Origin: JANXZS01 sp963797255
Lineage (GTDB): Bacteria > Acidobacteriota > Terriglobia > Terriglobales > Acidobacteriaceae
Length of the DNA stretch: 64,000 nt
Reading direction: 5' to 3'
NCBI GenBank assembly: GCA_963797255.1
Contig: CAWCOV010000015.1
Coordinates: 124,001-188,000 of the forward strand
Shown here: piece after piece, positions 26,092 to 36,077 of the stretch
Layout of the letters: every line of letters starts with the position of its first letter
Numbering within the stretch: position 1 is the stretch's first letter
The notes under the pieces: generated by a model
The model's input: only the letters and a program-made list of their open reading frames with translations
What the model was told of the DNA's origin: nothing
Database searches by the model: none
Translations under genes and position numbers: made by a program

Positions 26092-29000
26092 CTAACTTAG
26101 CAGATGATGTTCCATTTCCCTGTCATCGATAACCTGCGGCTTTCCCTCAAATAATGCATAGAGACATGGGACAACGATTAAGGTGAGCATCGTCGAGGTG
26201 ACCAGACCGCCGATGACCACGATGGCAAGAGGACGTTGGATTTCAGAGCCTGGACCATGAGCAAATAGGAACGGCACCAGGCCAAGTGCTGCGACAGTGG
26301 CGGTCATCATTACGGGGCGAAAACGCAGGCGTGTACCCTGCATAATCGCTTCCAATTGGGATGCTCCCTCATTGCGGAGCTTGCGGATGTATGAGACAAG
26401 TACGACTCCATTCAACACCGCGATGCCCCACAGCGCGATGAATCCCACTGAAGCCGGAACCGACAAGTATTCGCGCGAAAGGAAGAGGCCGAATATGCCG
26501 CCAATCGATGCAAGGGGCAAGACCGTAATAATCAAGGCGGCAAAGCGCACAGAGTGGAACAAAAGGAATAGGAGGAAGAAAATGGCACCAATCGTGGCCG
26601 GCACAATGATCATGAGATGGTGCATGGCCCGCTGCATATTCTGAAATTGTCCACCCCATTGAATGAAATAGCCCGGCGGCATTTGTACCTTTTGATTGAC
26701 CGCACTCTGCAACTCAGCAACATACCCGCCGAGATCTCGTCCCTGAACGTTAATGCCTACGACAATTCGCCGCTTTGCCATGTCGCGATTGATCTGTGCT
26801 GGGCCTTCAAGAACGCGGATGTTAGCGAGATCGACGAGGGGGACACTGGGACCACTCGGCGATGAGACCATGATTTGCTTTACGTCGTCGATTTTGCTGC
26901 GGTAGGAAGCCGGAAGGCGGACGACTGCCCGGAAGCGGCGTTCGCCCTCGTATATCTCAGTGGCGCTCTTGCCGGCAATCGCCATCTCAATTGTGTCATT
27001 CACATCCGACGCGTTCAGACCGTAGCGGGCGATTCCGGAACGATCGATATCGATAACGAGGTACTGTTGACCGCCAACCCTATCGACACGGGTATCCTGA
27101 GTGCCCGAGATCGAGGAGGCAACCTTGGCGATCTCCTGAGCCTTCGCGATGAGAGTGTCAAGATCATCGCCAAAGACCTTTACGGCAACGTCCGCGCGTA
27201 CCCCGGTTACCATTTCATCGACACGATCTGAGATCGGTTGCGACATTACGAGATTAATCCCGGGTATACCCGACAGGGAATTGCGTACCTGGTCGGCGAT
27301 TTTTTCTTGGGTTAGATCACCAGGACGCTTGTCAAACGGTAGAAGGTTGGCGATCACATCTGCTTCATTGGGTCCAGCAGGATCAGCCGGTGATTCGCCG
27401 CGACCGATGCGCGAAACGATGTTTTCAACGCCAGGTATATCGCGCATCTTCTGCTGCATACCAAGCTCCATCTTGATAGATTCATCAAGCGAAATGTTGG
27501 GCACTCGATCCGCGTTTGGACTGAGTGTCGACTCCTGCATTTCCGGAATAAAGGCGGTGCCCAGGAACGGGAACAGCGCGAGAGAAATCACAAACAGGAG
27601 AACCACGGCGGCCACGCACTTGATCTTGTTTTGCATGGCCCAGGCGAGAACGAGGTTGTAGGGAGTGCGCAGCCAATGCACGAGTTTTGTGTCTTTCTCC
27701 GATCCACCTCTTAGCCAGAACATTGAGAGTGCAGGTGAGAGCGAAAGGGAGAGCCCGAGCGAGAGAAGGAGTGCGATCGCGATTGTGTATGCAAGGGGTG
27801 CGAACATCTTCCCTTCAGTGCCTTGGAGTGTCATCAAGGGAAGAAAGACGAGGACAATGATCAATACGCCAAAAATGACGGGGGTTGCGACTTCTGCAAT
27901 CGCATCGCGCACCAGGTGTAAGCGTGTTTCATTTGAACCGTGACTCAATCGAGAGAAAACATTTTCAACAACTACTACAGAGCCATCAACCATCAGTCCG
28001 ATCGCGATGGCCAGACCGCCGAGAGACATGAGGTTCGCCGACAGTCCGATGTAATTCATGATGAGAAATGTCAGCAGCGGAGTGAGGACCAGATTGGCGC
28101 TGACAATCAAACTGGAACGAATGTCACCGAGAAACAGATAGAGAACGACAATGACGAGAACGATCCCCTCGGCAAGCACCTCTGTTACGGTGTGAATCGC
28201 GGCGTCGACCAGGCGGGAGCGGTCGTAATAGGGAACAATTTTAAGACCTCCCGGAATCATATTCTTGCTGTTAATTTCGGCAACGCGCTCTTTGACGCGG
28301 GTGACGATTTCCTTCGCATTTCCTCCCGCGGTCATCATGACCACTCCGCCCACAGACTCGGTGTAGCCCCCCTTGATCATGGCTCCGTAACGCACCTCTT
28401 CGCCTATCTGGACGTCCGCGACATCGCGTAGGTAAACCGGAGTGGCAGCGCTTTCCTTCAGGACGATGTTGCGGATATCCTCGACATTGCGGATAAGGCC
28501 AGTGCTGCGGATTAAGTATTGTTCTGCATGCTGGGGGAGGATTCCGCCGCCAGCATTCTCGTTGTTTCTTCTAAGAGCGTCGTAAACATTGTTGATGGAG
28601 AGGCCGTAGTAGCGAAGCTTCTGTGGATCGACCAGCGTTTGGTACTCCTTTACGTAGCCGCCGGTGGAATTGATTTCGGCGATGCCCGGAATCGATCGAA
28701 GAAGCGGCCGGATAATCCAGTCCTGAATCGTACGTCTTTCAGTCAGTTCATCGTGCTTGAGTTCGCGCTGTCCGTCGTCAGCTTTTTCAAGTGTGTACTG
28801 GTAGACCTCACCGAGCGCGTTCGAAACTGGACCAAGTACGGGAGAGACACCTTGTGGCATGCGGTCACGTAATTCTGATAAGCGTTCACTCACCAGCTGA
28901 CGCTCGAAATAGACGCCCTTTCCATCTTCGAAGACGAGCGTAATAAGTGAGAGGCCCGGTTTGTTCAGAGAGCGCATGTCGGTTAAACCGGGTAATCCGG

Positions 29001-29217
29001 TCATGCCTATTTCTATGGGGATCGTGATGAAGCGCTCCACCTCTTCCGGCGACTTGCCGGGAGCTTCTGTAGCGATCTGCACCTGTACGTTCGTTACATC
29101 TGGGAAGGCGTCAACAGAAAGATGCGTGGCAGCGTTGATTCCGAAAGCAAGGAGCATCAGAGAAACGACCAGGATTACAAGTCGCTGATGAAGCACATGG
29201 GCTATTAGCGCTCGCAT
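26092..29217 (-). CDS. Heavy-metal RND efflux pump, CusA/CzcA type
   Basis: 1041-residue inner-membrane proton-driven pump with 12 transmembrane helices and two large periplasmic loops. The HME subfamily signature is clear: N-terminal INAATHLSVDAFPDVTNVQVQI, the helix-4 motif IAIGLMVDGSVVVVENV with the proton-relay Asp, and GLIRNVEDIRNIV. The AIAIGxMVD form is closer to the monovalent/mixed HME types than to the DFG form of CzcA, so copper, silver or a divalent metal are all possible. Its ATG overlaps the adaptor stop (TAATG), the third gene of a CBA operon. Confidence 0.93.
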   Translation of the reverse strand: MRALIAHVLHQRLVILVVSLMLLAFGINAATHLSVDAFPDVTNVQVQIATEAPGKSPEEVERFITIPIEIGMTGLPGLTDMRSLNKPGLSLITLVFEDGKGVYFERQLVSERLSELRDRMPQGVSPVLGPVSNALGEVYQYTLEKADDGQRELKHDELTERRTIQDWIIRPLLRSIPGIAEINSTGGYVKEYQTLVDPQKLRYYGLSINNVYDALRRNNENAGGGILPQHAEQYLIRSTGLIRNVEDIRNIVLKESAATPVYLRDVADVQIGEEVRYGAMIKGGYTESVGGVVMMTAGGNAKEIVTRVKERVAEINSKNMIPGGLKIVPYYDRSRLVDAAIHTVTEVLAEGIVLVIVVLYLFLGDIRSSLIVSANLVLTPLLTFLIMNYIGLSANLMSLGGLAIAIGLMVDGSVVVVENVFSRLSHGSNETRLHLVRDAIAEVATPVIFGVLIIVLVFLPLMTLQGTEGKMFAPLAYTIAIALLLSLGLSLSLSPALSMFWLRGGSEKDTKLVHWLRTPYNLVLAWAMQNKIKCVAAVVLLFVISLALFPFLGTAFIPEMQESTLSPNADRVPNISLDESIKMELGMQQKMRDIPGVENIVSRIGRGESPADPAGPNEADVIANLLPFDKRPGDLTQEKIADQVRNSLSGIPGINLVMSQPISDRVDEMVTGVRADVAVKVFGDDLDTLIAKAQEIAKVASSISGTQDTRVDRVGGQQYLVIDIDRSGIARYGLNASDVNDTIEMAIAGKSATEIYEGERRFRAVVRLPASYRSKIDDVKQIMVSSPSGPSVPLVDLANIRVLEGPAQINRDMAKRRIVVGINVQGRDLGGYVAELQSAVNQKVQMPPGYFIQWGGQFQNMQRAMHHLMIIVPATIGAIFFLLFLLFHSVRFAALIITVLPLASIGGIFGLFLSREYLSVPASVGFIALWGIAVLNGVVLVSYIRKLRNEGASQLEAIMQGTRLRFRPVMMTATVAALGLVPFLFAHGPGSEIQRPLAIVVIGGLVTSTMLTLIVVPCLYALFEGKPQVIDDREMEHHLLS

Positions 29218-30380
29218 TATTCTGCTCCCTTGATCTGATCCTGCTTGCGCTTATTGTTTAGATGAAACGCCCCATCCAGAACGATTTTGTCGTCCGCAGA
29301 GAGACCATCAAGGACGACTCGGCGATCTGTAACCTCCTCGCCAAGCTCGACCTCGCATAAGAGGAATTCATTTGGCGACTTCTGAACGAAGACATTGTCC
29401 TTGTTGTTTTCTCGAACGACAGCCGTAGAAGGAATGATGAGACCGTTTTCAGGCTTGCTTTCGAAGGTCATCGAGGCGAGCATCTCAGGCTTAAAGAGGC
29501 CTTTCGGGTTCGGAAGGTCCATTCGCGCCTGGACTGTGCGAGTCTCAGGATTGACAACGGGGCTGACGAAGGAAAGTCGCCCCGTGATCGCTTCCCCCGG
29601 TAATGCAGGGATGGTAGCGACGACGGTCTTTCCAATTGCGAGGGCACCTGCGTGCTGTTCCGCAACATCTGCGACGAACCAAAGGTTTGACAGATCGGCA
29701 ACAATGAATGCAGGGTCGGCTGGTTGAATCACTTGCCCGATTGTCACTTTTCGCTCGATAACTGTTCCTGCAATCGATGCGATGATCGGATACTCCGAAT
29801 TCAGCTTTCTAGTGCTTTCCAGCCTTTGAATTGAGGCCTCTGACATTCCTAAGCCGCGTAATTGCGCACGTAGTGAGGCGACTTCGGTTGCATTCTGAAG
29901 TACCTCGGCCTCACGCTTCTGTAACTCAGCTTTTCCGATCACATCCGATTGCACAAGTTGACGCGCTCGCTCAGCCGATTGCTCAGAAAGCTTTTCTTGG
30001 GAACACGCCTTGACGAACGCAAACTGAGTGTCTGAGAGGGCATTGCTGTGGAGCATAGCGAGCACATCGCCTTCTCGAACTTTCTGGCCTTCGAATACGA
30101 GAACCCGTGTGATGCGGCCATCGACGGGAGATCCGATGCGAGCTACACGCGATGCATCAGTCTGCACGCGTGCAGCAACCTTCTGCTGAGAGGTCACTTC
30201 TTTCCACTCGGGATTTCCGATGGTGATGTTCTTGAGCAACTCAGGCGTGGTTTGCACCTTGAGCGGATCGGTGCCGGCGGAGGTCTTCGCGGCCTTCCCA
30301 TCTGACTGTTTGCAACCCAATGCTGTGAGGAAAAACACCAGCGCCATGGCCGGGAATGTTTGAAATATTCTTTTTTTCAT
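29217..30380 (-). CDS. RND efflux periplasmic adaptor (membrane fusion lipoprotein)
   Basis: 387 residues from ATG 30380, preceded by GAGG at 8 bp; a GTG at 30395 overlapping the upstream stop is the alternative. The signal ends in a lipobox (LTALGC), so it is a lipoprotein. Barrel-sandwich halves (GSPVDGRITRVLVFEGQKVREGDVLAML and IASIAGTVIERKVTIGQVIQPADPAFIVADLSNLW) flank a helical hairpin. It joins the pump to the outer-membrane channel encoded just upstream. Confidence 0.9.
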   Translation of the reverse strand: MKKRIFQTFPAMALVFFLTALGCKQSDGKAAKTSAGTDPLKVQTTPELLKNITIGNPEWKEVTSQQKVAARVQTDASRVARIGSPVDGRITRVLVFEGQKVREGDVLAMLHSNALSDTQFAFVKACSQEKLSEQSAERARQLVQSDVIGKAELQKREAEVLQNATEVASLRAQLRGLGMSEASIQRLESTRKLNSEYPIIASIAGTVIERKVTIGQVIQPADPAFIVADLSNLWFVADVAEQHAGALAIGKTVVATIPALPGEAITGRLSFVSPVVNPETRTVQARMDLPNPKGLFKPEMLASMTFESKPENGLIIPSTAVVRENNKDNVFVQKSPNEFLLCEVELGEEVTDRRVVLDGLSADDKIVLDGAFHLNNKRKQDQIKGAE

Positions 30381-30391
30381 ACAGGTCGTCC

Positions 30392-31723
30392 TCACTTTTG
30401 GGTTGCTCCGAGTTCTTCGAGATCGATCAAAGCGGAACGGCGAGCGTATAGAGCGTCCAGGAGGTCGCTGCGAACTCCCTGTAAAACACGCTGTGCATCA
30501 AGCACTTCAACGATTCCTCGTTCGCCAAATTTGTAAGCAGATCGCGCGGCCTCCACGGCAGCTTCCGCCTCGCGCAAGGATCCGGCCTGAAGACCTTCGA
30601 ACTGCTGATTGCTGATTTGATATTGGTCAAATGCTCTCTCGAGAGCGGCCGTGATCTCGAGGCGCCTCTGTCGCGCCGAGGCTTGAGACCTTTTTACCTC
30701 GGCCTGCGCCTCAGCAATCGGGCCCTTTCTTCGATCCCACAGAGGTAAAGGGATGGAAACGCCAAATCGATAAAAGGTGACATCGGGCTGTAACTCGTAT
30801 TCGCCGAACAAACTGGGTTCAGGGATGCGTCGGGCACGTTCGTGATCCACTTCAGCGCGAGAACGAGCGGTGATCGCACGGGATTCAGAGAGTGCGGGGT
30901 GCTGATCGAGCACCTGTTGACGGATTTCACTCAACGGCCGCATTTGGACGGTCTCCTCTAGCGACCCGTGGACATCGAAAGTCTCATCAGAATCGGAACC
31001 AAGCACGGCCTTCAAAACGGCGCGTGTGTTGGATAACTGAACGTCGGCATTTCTGACCGCAGCACGTGCGCGGGAGAATTCTGCCTCCGCTCGAGTCAGT
31101 TCGAGCTTTCCTTTCTCCCCAACCTCGACCTCAAGACGAACTCGGCGTCTCAAGTCCTCAACGAGTGAAAGATTGTCGCGCGCCTGGGCAAGTTCTTCTT
31201 TGCGTCTGACCACGTCGTAAAATGCCCTCTTGACGTCGGCGGCCAGCGAGAGACGGACCCCTTCGAGTCTGTACCGGGTTCCGTCATAGTTGAGCTCGGA
31301 TGCGCGGATCCGGTTGTGTCGCACTGATGGAATCTCGATGGCTTGCGCTCCTGAATAACGCAGAAGGGTTCCCTGGGCGCCGGGGGTGGGAACAGGGCGA
31401 GCCGACTGCTCACCCGCGAGGAACTCAAAATTCGGATTGGCGTATGCCTTGGCTCCCTGTATCCCAGCCTGGGCTCGAGAAACCGTTGCAACAGCCTCAT
31501 CAAGCCGTGGGCTGTTCTGTTCTGCCAAAGTGAGTGCTTCAGTTATCGTCAGGGGGTGAGTCTTTCCGGGTACCGATGGGGCAGTATCCACAGCCTGGAA
31601 ACTCAGCGACGGGGTGTCCATTAGCGGAGGGCTTACCACGTCGTTCGATTGCCCGAGCAGCCCAGTGACGCCGAAGGCAAGCAACAAAAAAATTGAGGCG
31701 AAGGGTCTCACGACATTTACCAA
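30392..31723 (-). CDS. TolC-family outer-membrane efflux channel (CzcC/CusC-like)
   Basis: 443 residues, signal peptide ending LLGQ, then two repeats of long helices with the TolC pattern (LTLAEQNSPRLDEAVATVSRAQAGIQGAKAYANP, ALSESRAITARSRAEVDHERARRIPEPSLFGEYEL, FGERGIVEVLDAQRVLQGVRSDLLDALYARRSALIDLEELG). The TTG start is uncertain; GTG 31711 also leaves the signal peptide intact. First gene of the CBA operon, divergent from the two-component genes. Confidence 0.88.
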   Translation of the reverse strand: MVNVVRPFASIFLLLAFGVTGLLGQSNDVVSPPLMDTPSLSFQAVDTAPSVPGKTHPLTITEALTLAEQNSPRLDEAVATVSRAQAGIQGAKAYANPNFEFLAGEQSARPVPTPGAQGTLLRYSGAQAIEIPSVRHNRIRASELNYDGTRYRLEGVRLSLAADVKRAFYDVVRRKEELAQARDNLSLVEDLRRRVRLEVEVGEKGKLELTRAEAEFSRARAAVRNADVQLSNTRAVLKAVLGSDSDETFDVHGSLEETVQMRPLSEIRQQVLDQHPALSESRAITARSRAEVDHERARRIPEPSLFGEYELQPDVTFYRFGVSIPLPLWDRRKGPIAEAQAEVKRSQASARQRRLEITAALERAFDQYQISNQQFEGLQAGSLREAEAAVEAARSAYKFGERGIVEVLDAQRVLQGVRSDLLDALYARRSALIDLEELGATQK

Positions 31724-31948
31724 TGCACGCCAAGCACCACGTCAGAGATCTCGGTTTCAGCGGGTTTTGTTCAGAGATTGCCGCATTTGGGACATATCGA
31801 CCACGGGAGTTGTACCATTTCGTCTGGCGAACGCTGGCAAAGCGATTTGAAATCCAGCCATAGCAGCGTGGACCGCCAGTTGCAAGCAACTAATTTTGTG
31901 CCCAACCTCGACGAGTCGATACAGGCCGGTAGCCATTATCCTTCTCAT

Positions 31949-33061
31949 ATGACGGAATCCCAGAGTGCTTGGCCCGAAAGGCGGCAGCTTGGCGCAGCAA
32001 TCATTGCGCTCCTGCTGCTCTCATTAGCCGGCCTCAACACGTTCATTCCTGCCTCGAACATCTCGGCACACAACGTCCTCCATCATCTGAATTTTCTTCC
32101 ATTGATGGTCGCCGGGATGCTTTTCGGATGTCGCGGGGCTATAGCTGCTTCCGTTTTGGCAGGAGCGGTGAATTTGCCAACGATCGCGCGACACTGGGTC
32201 GAGTGGCCTCTCGATGCAAAAGATCAAGTGGTCGAACTAATAATATTCAGCCTTGCTGGATTGATCGCGGGATACTTGTCAGATCGCGAGCGGGCACATC
32301 GCCAGAGCCTCGAACGAACAAGGCAGGAGCTTGAAAGTGTGTATCTGGAGCTGCGCGCAAACATTGCAGAGATGAAGAAAGCTGAAAGACTCTATGCCGC
32401 AGGACAGCTCGCAGCCAGCTTGGCGCATGAGATACGCAATCCGCTCGCCAGTATTTCGGGTGCCGCCGGCATCTTGCAGCGGGGGGCTGCCCGGCCGGAG
32501 TATGTCAACGACAGCCTGGCGATCATACAGAAGGAGTCACAACGCCTAAACAAACTTTTGACCGGATTTCTGAACTTCGCAAAGCCGCGCTCACCTCGAC
32601 TGCAGCTGACCGACATCGATGAGCTTTTAGATTCGGTAGTATCTCTGGCTTCGCATGCCGCCGAAATGAATAGCATCAAGCTTCTGCATTCGCGAGCCCC
32701 AAAAACGCCTGAGGTCATATGCGACCCTGAACAATTAAAGCAAGTACTTCTGAATCTCGTGATTAATGCGATTGAGGCTTCTCCGTTCGGTTCGGAGATT
32801 TTACTGCGAGCTCAAAAGGAAGCAGGAACGACAGTGATTGATGTAGAGGACGGCGGAAAAGGTATTCCGGAAGATGCAAGCGATCGGATTTTCGATCCAT
32901 TTTTTACGACAAAGACAAATGGTACGGGCCTGGGTTTAGCCATCTCGTCGACGATTGTTTCGCAACACGGGGGTACCCTCTCATTCCACAAGAATGGACG
33001 TGCCGGAACGACATTCCGAATCGAACTAACGGAAAATCAGAGGCATGCCGATGTCCAGTGA
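31949..33061 (+). CDS. Membrane sensor histidine kinase (NtrB/ZraS-like output)
   Basis: 370 residues from ATG 31949; an open frame extends back to 31778 without useful motifs. Four or so hydrophobic segments fill residues 10-110 (MASE/DUF4118-like membrane sensor with no large periplasmic loop), followed by a coiled coil. H-box SLAHEIRNPLASISGAAGI with His160, N-box NLVINAIEAS, and G-boxes DVEDGGKGIP and GTGLGLAIS. It overlaps the response-regulator start (GTGA) and is divergent from the metal efflux operon, which it may sense for. Confidence 0.88.
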   Translation: MTESQSAWPERRQLGAAIIALLLLSLAGLNTFIPASNISAHNVLHHLNFLPLMVAGMLFGCRGAIAASVLAGAVNLPTIARHWVEWPLDAKDQVVELIIFSLAGLIAGYLSDRERAHRQSLERTRQELESVYLELRANIAEMKKAERLYAAGQLAASLAHEIRNPLASISGAAGILQRGAARPEYVNDSLAIIQKESQRLNKLLTGFLNFAKPRSPRLQLTDIDELLDSVVSLASHAAEMNSIKLLHSRAPKTPEVICDPEQLKQVLLNLVINAIEASPFGSEILLRAQKEAGTTVIDVEDGGKGIPEDASDRIFDPFFTTKTNGTGLGLAISSTIVSQHGGTLSFHKNGRAGTTFRIELTENQRHADVQ

Positions 33062-34440
33062 CAGCCATTTTGGTCGTGGATGACGACAGCAGCGTCCGCA
33101 GAGTGGTGCAGATGCAACTTTCGGAAGCTGGCTACGAAGTGCAGCCTGCTGCTAGCGGAGAAGATGCGCTTCGGATTCTGCTAGAGTCGACTCCGAAGCT
33201 TGTCATCACGGATCTACGTATGCCTGATATGACTGGAATCGAGTTATTGCGTCGCATCTCAGACGAAGAGATCCAGACGACGGTCATCATTATTACGGCA
33301 TTTGGTTCAATAGAGACTGCTGTACAAGCAATGCGTCTTGGTGCTTACGACTACATAACTAAGCCTATCGACTACGATGCTCTGCAACTCGCTGTGCATC
33401 GGGCAATGGAACGCCAGAACCTCATTGACGAAGTTCGCAATCTTCGTTCGGCGCTGGACAGGCGTTACGGGTTTGAGAACATCATTGGACATTCCAAAAA
33501 GCTCCTCAGTGTTCTAGATATGGCGGCACGGGTTGCGCAGCACGACAGCACAGTGCTAATTCATGGCGAGACCGGCACAGGAAAGGAATTGCTGGCGCGC
33601 GCAATCCATTCCAACAGCCGCCGGCGCAGTAATGCATTTGTCACGATCAATTGCGGAGCTATCCCGAAGGATCTGATTGAGGCTGAGCTGTTCGGATTCT
33701 CGAAGGGTGCGTTCACGGGTGCTCATGCAAGCAAGCCCGGAAAGATCGAAATGGCGGACGGTGGAACGCTTTTCCTGGATGAAATAGGTGAATTGCCTCT
33801 AGAGTCACAGGTAAAGCTTCTACGACTTCTCCAACACGGAGAGATTGAGCGTGTCGGAACAACAAGTCCAAAAGTGATCAACGTGCGTATCGTCGCTGCG
33901 ACAAATCGTAATCTGTCCGCGATGGTAGAAGACGGAACTTTCCGTGAAGACCTGTTTTATCGGCTTGCCGTTGTGCCGCTCCAGCTACCTCCATTGCGGG
34001 AGCGAACCGGGGACATTCCCGAACTTGCGGAACATCTATTCCACAACGCAAAAGAGCGGCACGGAATGCAGGGTTTGCGCGTCAGGCCGTCCGTCATCTC
34101 AAGGCTCTCAGCGCACCGCTGGCCCGGAAACATTCGTGAATTGGAAAACGTGATCGAACGTATGCTCGTGCTTTCAGATGGTGAAGAGATTTCTGAGAAT
34201 GACTTGCCTGATGAGTTGCGTAAGGTGTCGACACCGGCCTCCAATTCGTCCCTTCAGTTGGAGATCCCGGATGAAGGCATCAGCCTCGATTCTGTCGAGC
34301 GAGAGTTATTGTTACGAGCACTCGAAAAGGCTGGCGGCAATCAGACTAAAGCGGCACAGTACCTTGATATCAGCCGTAGAACCTTCATCTACAGAATGGA
34401 AAAGCACGGGTTGCGTCAGAGCGAGGCAGAAGAGGGATAA
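33058..34440 (+). CDS. NtrC-family sigma-54-dependent response regulator
   Basis: 460 residues. Receiver domain with phospho-acceptor Asp52 in TDLRMPDM; AAA+ domain with Walker A GETGTGKE (near 170), the sigma-54 contact loop GAFTGAH (about 217-223), GGTLFLDEIGEL (Walker B) and an Arg-finger region; a Fis-type helix-turn-helix at the C-terminus (GGNQTKAAQYLDISRRTFIYRMEKHG). Starts at GTG, coupled to the kinase. ZraR-like layout next to a metal efflux operon suggests control of that operon, but I did not find a convincing sigma-54 promoter there. Confidence 0.92.
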   Translation: MTAILVVDDDSSVRRVVQMQLSEAGYEVQPAASGEDALRILLESTPKLVITDLRMPDMTGIELLRRISDEEIQTTVIIITAFGSIETAVQAMRLGAYDYITKPIDYDALQLAVHRAMERQNLIDEVRNLRSALDRRYGFENIIGHSKKLLSVLDMAARVAQHDSTVLIHGETGTGKELLARAIHSNSRRRSNAFVTINCGAIPKDLIEAELFGFSKGAFTGAHASKPGKIEMADGGTLFLDEIGELPLESQVKLLRLLQHGEIERVGTTSPKVINVRIVAATNRNLSAMVEDGTFREDLFYRLAVVPLQLPPLRERTGDIPELAEHLFHNAKERHGMQGLRVRPSVISRLSAHRWPGNIRELENVIERMLVLSDGEEISENDLPDELRKVSTPASNSSLQLEIPDEGISLDSVERELLLRALEKAGGNQTKAAQYLDISRRTFIYRMEKHGLRQSEAEEG

Positions 34441-34668
34441 TGTTGGCGAGCGTGAACTCAAGAGCGCGCGGATTAGCTTGTCCCAGAAAGCGCCGATTTT
34501 TCCGATCACTTGGATGTGTAGCGGAGCGTTAAGCGTCGTATCGCATTCACGGGAAAATAGGCCTTCACACTGGTGGATCGTCCGTGAAATAGGCATTGAC
34601 ATTGCATCGAAAGCCCGTTTACCGTGGTCATCTCCGCGGGCCCCGGACCAGGGAGGGCAACATCCCGC

Positions 34669-35496
34669 ATGACAGCTGATAATCAAGCGGTTGAGCAGAC
34701 ACTGCAACTCGCGGATTCTGGCGCGCAGCTCCTCTTTTCTGGACCTCCCCATAATCTGACGGGAGCGATCCCTCTAGTCAACAAGGGCTCTGAAAAGCAA
34801 AAACTTCGAAGCGTAAGTCTAAAGTCTGCCTCGCTGATGGGTGCGGCCCGGCTACCCCTGAATGAAATGCCGTTCTTCGCAAAGTTATACCCTGGCGAAC
34901 AGTCAAGCATTCCCGGAACGCTCGTTTTGGATTCCCGTACACCTCCGGGCAAGTATGATTTTGAGCTGACGGTCGGCGACAAAACGCTTCCGGCGGTTGC
35001 CTTTGTGGAAGAGGTTGTGGACCTGCGCATGCAACCGGCGCAAATTACAATTTTGGCCGGCTCATCAACTTCGTACACGCGTAAGTTCGTTGCGGAGAAC
35101 GCAGGCAACGTTGACCTTCCTACCGGTGCGCAATGCGACGCGCCAATCTTCGATTCGTATGACCTGCCCACCGCTCTCCTTGTCGGACTTCACGAGGCCG
35201 ATAAAGCAACCGTCGAATCGATGGTAAAAGGGGTGTTGTTAAAGTGGTCCGAGATCGCGGCTGGAACGCTGGTCACCAAGCGCGAACCCATTGTGATTCA
35301 CCCCGGCCAAAAGATCTCCGTGGACGTGACTTTTGAGCTACCCGCCGATTTGAAGCCATTGCGCCACTATTCGGCCAGTCTGCAGCTTTACAACGCGACC
35401 CTGTTCGTGGATATCTACACTACCGCCAAATACGGCATCCACTCGGAAGAAATATCAGATCGACCGAAAAGGAAGCCGAAGGAGAGCGCGAAATGA
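34669..35496 (+). CDS. Unrecognised beta-sandwich protein
   Basis: 275 residues from ATG 34669, preceded by GGGAGGG; upstream in-frame codons are ignored. No signal peptide. Composition and pattern suggest two or three Ig-like beta-sandwich units (LTGAIPLVNKGSEKQKLRSVSL; YPGEQSSIPGTLVLDSRTPPGKYDFELTVGD; HPGQKISVDVTFELPADLKPLRHYSASLQLYNATLFVDIYT), each with the PG-x-Y-x-hydrophobic turn common in such folds. I do not recognise a family. First of three same-direction genes converging on the polyketide synthase. Confidence 0.7.
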   Translation: MTADNQAVEQTLQLADSGAQLLFSGPPHNLTGAIPLVNKGSEKQKLRSVSLKSASLMGAARLPLNEMPFFAKLYPGEQSSIPGTLVLDSRTPPGKYDFELTVGDKTLPAVAFVEEVVDLRMQPAQITILAGSSTSYTRKFVAENAGNVDLPTGAQCDAPIFDSYDLPTALLVGLHEADKATVESMVKGVLLKWSEIAAGTLVTKREPIVIHPGQKISVDVTFELPADLKPLRHYSASLQLYNATLFVDIYTTAKYGIHSEEISDRPKRKPKESAK

Positions 35497-36035
35497 GTAA
35501 AGGTGGAACGCCGACTATTCCCAAGGATTACACCTTCAAGATCGGCAGCGATGGTTCGACGATTCACGTTGACAGTGATCTCGATAACATCCATATCAAA
35601 GAAATAGCGCCCGTCACCGTAAATTCAAATCTTGCCGTAACTCAGCCTATCGTTACGGATTCAAACAGTAAGAGCGACTCGAATGCCAAGATCGATCTCA
35701 CTTTAGAACCATTGAAAGTGGATTCGAATTCGAATTCGACGATTGACTTGAAGCCGATCGCCGTGGACTCGTGTCAGACCATTAAAATAGCTCCTCTGCC
35801 TCCGATTCGAATTGAACAGCCCTATTCGCAGCACTTCGGTTTCACGTACATGGGCATCGAGCTGTTCGGCTTCACGACATCAGGTCGATATGACACCCTC
35901 CTCAACAGCCCGTCCCATTCGGCACCATGCGACTGCCATTCGCACGGGGAACACCATCAATCGTCGGAGCCGCAGCCGGCAACACCTGTAAAGCCAACCA
36001 CCGGCGGGCTGAGAGTTCGAATCAATAGTAAATAA
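35493..36035 (+). CDS. Unrecognised repetitive beta-rich protein
   Basis: 180 residues; the ATG overlaps the stop of the previous gene (ATGA). The first 100 residues alternate short beta strands with Asp/Ser/Asn-rich turns (DSNSKSDSN, VDSNSNSTIDL), resembling a beta-helix or adhesin-like stack. Residues 105-130 are more conserved-looking (PYSQHFGFTYMGIELFGF), and the tail is His/Cys/Pro-rich (APCDCHSHGEHH), possibly metal binding. No signal peptide or membrane helix. Function unknown. Confidence 0.65.
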   Translation: MSKGGTPTIPKDYTFKIGSDGSTIHVDSDLDNIHIKEIAPVTVNSNLAVTQPIVTDSNSKSDSNAKIDLTLEPLKVDSNSNSTIDLKPIAVDSCQTIKIAPLPPIRIEQPYSQHFGFTYMGIELFGFTTSGRYDTLLNSPSHSAPCDCHSHGEHHQSSEPQPATPVKPTTGGLRVRINSK

Positions 36036-36077
36036 TCCGAGACGGTGACTTGGCCTGCACCTTGGACAGGAGACAAT

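Noticed and set aside
31724..31740. Possible sigma-54 promoter (GG-N10-GC) upstream of the TolC-type gene on the minus strand
   Set aside because: The spacing fits but three consensus positions fail, and the start site it predicts would lie at or inside the start codon of the gene.
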